Shown here: positions 16,101 through 18,218 of the stretch, piece by piece | Numbering within the stretch: position 1 is the first letter of the stretch | Layout of the letters: every line of letters begins with the position of its first letter | Origin: CAMENZ01 sp041854955 | Lineage (GTDB): Bacteria > Bacillota > Clostridia > Peptostreptococcales > Anaerovoracaceae | Length of the DNA: 18,218 nt | Direction of reading: 5' to 3' | NCBI GenBank assembly: GCA_041854955.1 | Contig: JBHADF010000076.1 | Span: 1-18,218 of the forward strand | Made by a program: the position numbers and the translations under genes | Notes under the pieces: generated by a model | Database searches by the model: none | Seen by the model: only the letters and a program-made list of their open reading frames with translations | Told to the model about the DNA's origin: nothing

Positions 16101-17621
16101 ATATGTAAAGCCGTACTGTTTTGAAGTCCGAAGTTGACTCAGCTCAATAGGGGTTAAGGTTTCCTCGTACTCAAGAGACAGCTTGAGGTCATCCATTATT
16201 TTGAAGCTCTGATTAACCTTGAAATCTTGAAGAACCCAAAGGCTCTGGGAGTCATTATACTTATCCCCGCTCTTCATATACTGTGCTATCTGTGTCAAAG
16301 GATTCGAATAGCTCTTTGACAGGGCTACAGCGTCCGAGCCGTTTACGGAAATAGTTTCGTTGCCCTGAACATATTTGAATTTCAGCGGCATACCCTCTTT
16401 TTTCTTTAGGCTTCCGTCTGTAGCTTTATAGGAAACATAGGAAGGGTTGGGGGCGATGTGGGTCGTTTGGCTCCAGTCGCCTTGGTAGAGTCTGTTATAA
16501 TAAACCACCGGTTTATATTCTAAGGTGAAGGTGCCGGCTTTGTAGAGAAGGTCTGCCCATGAAAGATTAAGGCCCTGTGCAGCCGGGGCAAAATTATTTC
16601 CCCATTCCCTTCCTGCCAGTGCTGCTCCGTTTATGGTAAATTCGCTTTTTCTCGGCTTTCCGCCACTTCCGTCCATAACAACCGTCTCGCCTGTGTCAGC
16701 TGTAAAGGTAACTCGGATTGGTCCGCTATCCTTTTCAAATATATTTCCCACACCGGGCAAAATCATGCCTAAAACGGTATCGTTAAGCAGATGGCCTTTT
16801 GTCTTAGTAAAGGCAACCTGTAAGGATTTCTTGTCCATCTGGCCTTCTGTCCAGAAAGAGGACATGGTTCCTTTGGCATCATCGGCAGCAGAGGCTGTGC
16901 GCCAGTCTACCTGTGCTCTCGGAAGATGAGATCCTCCCTCGGTTGAAATATCACCTGTATTCCATGTCTTGTCATCGGTTAAATTGACAATAGTCCATTC
17001 GGGAGTAGTCATATCACCTACAAGGGAAATTTTCCCTGCCGGCTCACCCGGTGTGGCTGAAGTTGAAGCTTCCTCCTGCTCAGGTTTTCCGTAGTTTGTG
17101 AAGATCCTCATCTCGAAATCATATTTCCCTTGGGTTGCTGTCAGCTCATTCAAAAGCTTTGTGGCATTCTGTCTCACGGAAATCTGCCCAAGCAAAGCCG
17201 TCGTAAAGCCCTGGGCCGGCTTGCATATTACAGTAGTGCTTCCGTCAGCATTATTGGCAGTCTGAAATGTGGCATCCGGCAAATTGGGTAGCTTAATTAC
17301 GCTGAAGCCTGCCGGTATTTTGAATGTGGCGGCCACACCTACCCGCTTGTCATCGGGAATCTCTCCCAGGGAAAACTTGAACCCGAGTGCGAACTCGTAG
17401 GTTCCCATTTTACCGATGGCAAAATCTGCCGGTGTTTTCATAACCGTGTTATTAGGGTCTACTTTAAACCAGTTGTTGGCCGGGTTTATCTGTATGACCG
17501 CTGCCGGATCTCCTCCGTTTTCGGCGTTAGCAAAGCCGCCAAAGGTAAAGGAGCCTGTCATCAATACGGTTGCAAGAAAAATCGACAGAATTTTCTTCAT
17601 AGGCCTTTTGAGACTCTTCAT
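10143..17621 (-). CDS. Giant sortase-anchored multidomain adhesin-like surface protein
   Basis: A 2492-residue secreted protein predicted to be covalently wall-anchored and to act in adhesion or surface structure. Residues 1-33 are a Sec signal peptide (cleavage ANA|E). Residues 34 to about 1605 are beta-rich with no family I recognise; they include two calcium-loop-like motifs (D1324-D1330 and D1368-E1376). A Cna-B/SdrD-B-like domain spans about 1611-1720 (ITGFAWHEED... DADGKYTL). An Ig-like stretch (1738-1831) leads into four InlB/Flg_new-type repeats (1833-2175), a Pro-rich linker (2178-2200) and two FctA/Spy0128-like isopeptide domains (about 2202-2322 and 2328-2446). The tail is APKTG (2455-2459), a hydrophobic helix (about 2463-2484) and GKKTTG. 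I take the first ATG because GAAGGGAAG precedes it; M8 is an alternative. Single-gene transcript with its own promoter and terminator. No sortase gene is nearby. Confidence 0.92.
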   Translation of the reverse strand: MKSLKRPMKKILSIFLATVLMTGSFTFGGFANAENGGDPAAVIQINPANNWFKVDPNNTVMKTPADFAIGKMGTYEFALGFKFSLGEIPDDKRVGVAATFKIPAGFSVIKLPNLPDATFQTANNADGSTTVICKPAQGFTTALLGQISVRQNATKLLNELTATQGKYDFEMRIFTNYGKPEQEEASTSATPGEPAGKISLVGDMTTPEWTIVNLTDDKTWNTGDISTEGGSHLPRAQVDWRTASAADDAKGTMSSFWTEGQMDKKSLQVAFTKTKGHLLNDTVLGMILPGVGNIFEKDSGPIRVTFTADTGETVVMDGSGGKPRKSEFTINGAALAGREWGNNFAPAAQGLNLSWADLLYKAGTFTLEYKPVVYYNRLYQGDWSQTTHIAPNPSYVSYKATDGSLKKKEGMPLKFKYVQGNETISVNGSDAVALSKSYSNPLTQIAQYMKSGDKYNDSQSLWVLQDFKVNQSFKIMDDLKLSLEYEETLTPIELSQLRTSKQYGFTYRIFITDASTGNVKRIETLVDEESFAKGYEAQTIGGVTEAPVNAAAMTEWKLAEANDAGNKLYVSKIEVLKKEYEYNTVGVNEEWFRYRLRAYHHRLSNGADIPDKYQAKIKRELTSKQIHEQEGGPFKKEYTVTTLHQKDNIHLVADPSGSGEMEVNDHDITGMYRTFAIRKFSDTMKYNVDSNGNTIAFGEAGYDPVVVELTGDAITMADRLDRKNQRLLEVIGPDGVRHNLKNEGIDSEKYLIDASYRYEAGKETVSNNTNHNDYNAGFSGKLYKLDELCKALNIPYAKTLVVAVDEINDWTVTNQSVDVRSGLYIHKLMPGHMNYNGLIGTGGAADLPKTFKLKAALYCEYSDYKDEVIDGLPAHDDNGDTAYHGTKKAQTYIGAKFVEGTRPQKISVVDQDYYVNPFGSVNDGRGRVLGDAAGVPLERRTANMFAQDGVPSTNLPGLLELTRIDITPRTGTFTETPAMQYKDAVLDFQGTDKKLLSLTNAVSFDKIGWSQVNDFVLEYTLSTGETIKKQFVGVQDWQHPSDGKGRSYFLIPGVDVDNGIYLTSLKVSFPNDINWGANSTKFWNMGSENAWMPSIGLGMYNAKIPSVYPGTNIQVGAVSDKENDDSYDKLNVAAALSFKNLFEESKTEGKAEYKAEGASNRLAKQQIKIHKFQAHGPSVGPGTINQGENLNITAPVYWEATGDTKGLLVNNDVRLRPTYYYKINSEFSYINGSAGLGNYGQDENISVQFIPSGIGAGKSGSDEYGILKISYRDTPFEKLLSANSTKPGYSTSYNHSRIMFKLQAKYNAKPVVAWPLTGAWMDTDFDANRDGSGGNEAKIIVETTNDNNQLLDGAPKGDVFGNDASAKDINGDGKAEMLYYDFTKLSTMSVKINEQAIQGVAPYAIATSPYDESTVSVSSRDITAVENLFSERIFMTGSDAIQTKDWEVYVPIMKKGVPQKYFYNGQLRSTEKNDFSVDFMGIDTAGLDSKPLKYNLYYTTDANAAANGFTGAQASSWKLFKTNSGAAVENLPVDLAEITMIKLTIDKISAKEKISLDMQYKLHEHKSEIGLQTAQNVFYANFTIEGTTTPYFGDRGQSGKPLEYNLQDMEITGFAWHEEDYNSTYNDGTDTKSSGVEMKLFDMSGNEVKQTNAKEYAANTKFKTDADGKYTLVMPHDGKWQVKGVLPAGQKFVKQKVNGKPAIDSAFNRETNMAEVIFAANVARRDYRAKDVNAGLHTLPVIKITPDKTFVHVTDNHTGKVVATVENRVPNSKASLTIKLGEPLDIATIHDLGDESADLDGLKTGTVKGTAAIIDGYGDKVSQDFDIVVYSNVKYDSNTGTGTVEDTNRYYPSVDALGADANTDQVTVKPGTGLTKAGYVFNGWNDKADGTGTSYTAGSNLKTGQRTEDLILYAQWKPLGANIIFDKNTQSNNGEPLSGTPTGNMPNQPIIQDVTVQLTSNTYALEGYDFTGWNLKADGTGTAYADQASVKNINNPGEDVTLYAQWKHHVYTIKFDKNTLDSDGNPLISQPEGTTPDKAMVYGKADKLSSNGYTLTGYAFAGWSFVDDNGDIHTYTDEEEVKNLTSVDGGAVTLKAIWKKNQHTVTYTYTADVTGQPALPAITTHSYNDEVTVESNPVLPGYTFSGWRIKTPAGLTITAGKFTMPTEDVVLEGTWSTIPPVPTPPSGGGTSFIPVTSDPPVKKEIVGIENSRETFRFVLEAESNTAGLLQMPMPAGAGSAQAMEVTIKGTGSKEFGNITFTKPGTYIYRIKEIDTGIEKYSFDKSLYKIEYVVTANGVQLQVERKITKDGAAATDVVFINKYVPLLVKGKKLVVAKNIEGDKPKADSKFVFKLEPLDKNNPMPEAGREVTIKGEGEIAFGTIEFTQPGTYYYRIMEQNTGIEGYKYDKTVYMAAYVVKEENGDLKATCTIKKGKETVKTMTFTNVYKTKKIGEIAPKTGYDAYLILWMLIMITSLMLAIMLILFPIGKKTTG
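10284..10640 (-). other. Isopeptide pilin-like domain 2 of the adhesin
   Basis: Residues about 2328-2446 match the streptococcal pilin isopeptide-linkage (FctA-like) pattern: VAKNIEG at the start, GTYYYRIMEQ in the middle and FTNVY at the end. Family knowledge suggests a K2336-N2444 intramolecular bond with E2396 as catalytic acid. This is the wall-proximal stalk domain, directly before the sorting signal. Confidence 0.75.
10656..11018 (-). other. Isopeptide pilin-like domain 1 of the adhesin
   Basis: Residues about 2202-2322 repeat the domain 2 pattern: KKEIVG at the start, GTYIYRIKEIDTGIEKY in the middle and FINKY at the end. The predicted bond residues are K2203, E2272 and N2320. The paralogous match to domain 2 is clear by eye (VTIKGxGxxxFGxIxFTxPGTYxYRI). 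Confidence 0.72.
11097..12125 (-). repeat. Four tandem InlB/Flg_new-type repeats in the adhesin
   Basis: Units at residues 1833-1920, 1921-2009, 2010-2102 and 2103-2175. Each carries GYxFxGW and ends in xLYAQW or a variant (IW, TW). Units 1 and 2 still share DNA blocks: CTTCCACTGGGCATAGAG at 11601-11618 and 11871-11888, and CCTGTTCCGTCAGCCTT at 11680-11696 and 11947-11963. This points to a recent internal duplication. Units 3 and 4 have diverged. Confidence 0.85.
12462..12791 (-). other. Cna-B/SdrD-B-like domain of the adhesin
   Basis: Residues about 1611-1720 show the G-x-x-W-x-(E/D) opening (ITGFAWHEEDYN), the central GVEMKLFDMSGNEV and the DADGKYTLVMPHDGKWQVKG strand pair typical of SdrD-B/Cna-B-type stalk domains. 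It lies between the unclassified head region and the InlB-type repeats. Confidence 0.6.
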
Positions 17622-17680
17622 ATTTCTTCCCTTCTTTCTTCTGAAAATTGTTTAGTTTTTATAATTATGCTTGTTGTCAG

Positions 17681-17704
17681 ATAATGGATACATATATCCA
17701 TTAT
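17681..17704. promoter_or_regulatory. Perfect palindrome at the adhesin transcription start
   Basis: ATAATGGATA and TATCCATTAT are perfect 10-bp inverted arms with a 4-nt centre. The site begins immediately after the -10 element (17706-17711) and covers the expected start at about 17699. It could be a repressor operator or a 5'-end stabilising hairpin. Only one copy is seen in the window. Confidence 0.6.
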
Positions 17705-17705
17705 T

Positions 17706-17734
17706 AGAATACCACTAAAACGTGGATTTTGCAA
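17706..17734 (-). promoter_or_regulatory. Adhesin gene promoter
   Basis: On the minus strand, TTGCAA (17729-17734) and TATTCT (complement of 17706-17711) are separated by 17 bp. The spacer itself contains CCAC/GTGG inverted arms. The predicted leader is about 78 nt and includes half of the palindrome at 17681-17704. Confidence 0.5.
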
Positions 17735-17830
17735 CATTTTATCAGCGGTGCAACAGGATTTTTATGCACTCTCGGGAGGCAAGGGGAAGGCAAGGGTGAA
17801 TCACATGTAAGCGAGGGGGATATCTCGTAT

Positions 17831-17874
17831 ATTAAGCCATTTCCCGCAAAGTCTAAATCGAGGCTTAATTTTTT
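17831..17874 (+). terminator. Terminator-like hairpin, plus strand
   Basis: ATTAAGCC (17831-17838) pairs perfectly with GGCTTAAT (17862-17869), followed by a run of T to 17874. No plus-strand gene precedes it, so it could end an unannotated RNA starting within 17735-17830, or be one arm set of the foldback array described at 17831-17989. Confidence 0.4.
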
Positions 17875-17948
17875 ACCTTTTCGCAGGCAAAAATCCGTCT
17901 TTCCTAGCGTAAACCCCGGATTTTGGAAGCTTTTTGCCATTCACTGCC

Positions 17949-17989
17949 AAAAAAATTAAGCCGACTTTGCTGGTTTTCCAAAATCGGCT
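17949..17989 (-). terminator. Rho-independent terminator, minus strand
   Basis: On the minus strand, AGCCGATTTTG pairs over 11 positions (one G-U) with CAAAGTCGGCT, with a 9-nt loop, then TTAATTTTTTT. It points leftwards, so it would terminate a minus-strand transcript coming from the right, where only the plus-strand IS is visible. The gene it served may lie beyond the IS. Confidence 0.6.
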
Positions 17990-18028
17990 CAACTTCTCTA
18001 TTGAAATTTTAAAATCATCTCTATACTA

Positions 18029-18058
18029 TTGCCATCAATTTGGTTATGCCCATATAAT
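18029..18058 (+). promoter_or_regulatory. Plus-strand promoter at the IS boundary
   Basis: TTGCCA (18029-18034) and a perfect TATAAT (18053-18058) are separated by 18 bp, reading into the transposase gene 90 nt away. It appears to sit just outside or at the left IS end, so it may be a host promoter captured by the element. Confidence 0.5.
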
Positions 18059-18218
18059 GGTGTAAAAAGAAAAAGACAAAAAAGATGAGCCACAAGTACT
18101 TATCCTGTATAATGTTAGTTACGACACAAAACATAAAGGAGGTACATCATGGCTCAAGTTAATATTACACTATCTCATGAAGAAGTGCTACAAATTTTAT
18201 CAGGAAATCGCGATGACG
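18059..18218 (+). mobile_element. IS256-family insertion sequence, left end (partial)
   Basis: The identity rests on the transposase start at 18149. The left boundary is inferred: sequence from about 18059 (GGTGTAAAAAGAAAAAGAC) resembles the terminal repeats of some IS256-family elements. The right end and target duplication are outside the window, so the exact edge is uncertain. A second possible -10 (TATAAT, 18108-18113) lies inside the leader. Confidence 0.6.
18149..18218 (+). CDS. IS256-family (Mutator-type) transposase, N-terminal fragment cut by window edge
   Basis: ATG at 18149 follows a near-perfect AAAGGAGG (18136-18142). The 23 visible codons read MAQVNITLSHEEVLQILSGN and continue RDD, the characteristic opening of IS256-family DDE transposases. 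These are usually about 400 residues, so the catalytic triad lies beyond the window. Whether the copy is intact cannot be told. It is the first gene of the mobile element upstream of, and divergent from, the giant adhesin gene. Confidence 0.85.
   Translation, partial: MAQVNITLSHEEVLQILSGNRDD

Larger units (their letters stand above)
17831..17989. other. Noncoding foldback array with mutually exclusive hairpins
   Basis: Four complementary segments occur in order: ATTAAGCC (17831-17838), GGCTTAATTTTTT (17862-17874), AAAAAATTAAGCCGA (about 17950-17964) and TCGGCT (17984-17989). Segment 2 can pair with 1 or 3, and 3 with 2 or 4. Nested inside are GGCAAAAA/TTTTTGCC (17886-17893 and 17931-17938) and AAAATCCG/CGGATTTT (17890-17897 and 17917-17924), which compete for the same bases. 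It may be a small RNA, an attenuator-like element or a MITE-like intergenic repeat. The rest of the gap from 17735 to 18028 holds no gene I can support. Confidence 0.5.

Noticed and set aside
15624..16124. 166-codon plus-strand ORF inside the adhesin gene (and similar ones across 10.4-16.9 kb)
   Set aside because: These are antisense shadows of the long adhesin frame, with no ribosome binding sites or recognisable domains.
17704..17959. Overlapping ORFs on both strands (78 codons on minus, 76 on plus) upstream of the adhesin gene
   Set aside because: Neither has a convincing ribosome binding site, both run through the foldback arms and the adhesin promoter, and opposite-strand ORFs cannot both be real. 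The structure fits a noncoding or repeat element better.

Overview
The window looks like chromosomal DNA of a Gram-positive Bacillota, most likely a Clostridia/Tissierellia-type anaerobe. The evidence is strong AGGAGG-type ribosome binding sites, hairpin-plus-T-tract terminators, a sortase-anchored surface protein, a lipobox lipoprotein, a Nim-family flavoprotein and AT-leaning but not extreme composition. I cannot name the species. Almost every gene lies on the minus strand; the exceptions are one lipoprotein gene and the transposase start at the right edge.

Layout from left to right. 1-1172: asnS, cut by the window edge at its 3' end, with its own promoter. 1455-5072: a nrdA-nrdB operon for class Ia ribonucleotide reductase, with a probable pair of NrdR boxes at its promoter. 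5378-5903: a type II toxin-antitoxin module in which the RelB/DinJ-type antitoxin is intact but the YoeB/Txe-type toxin is frameshifted near its start. 6004-6443: two overlapping small membrane ORFs that may be one broken gene. 6597-7583: a divergent DUF4349-type lipoprotein gene, ended by a shared bidirectional terminator. 7686-9854: a three-gene operon of ABC ATPase, ABC-2 permease and Nim/PNPOx-like flavoprotein.

The right 45% is dominated by one unbroken 7.5-kb gene (10143-17621) for a 2492-residue secreted, wall-anchored adhesin-like protein. It has a signal peptide, about 1570 residues in which I recognise no family, a Cna-B/SdrD-B-like domain, four InlB/Flg_new-type repeats, a proline-rich linker, two FctA-like isopeptide pilin domains and an APKTG sorting signal. 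Its promoter carries a perfect 10-bp-arm palindrome at the expected transcription start. Upstream lies a noncoding stretch with a chain of mutually exclusive foldbacks, a plus-strand promoter and the start of an IS256-family transposase.

The most unusual items are the giant adhesin, the foldback array at 17831-17989, the decayed toxin and the palindrome at the adhesin promoter. The housekeeping genes (asnS, nrdAB) look ordinary. The segment from about 5.4 to 10 kb and the adhesin/IS end look like accessory DNA.
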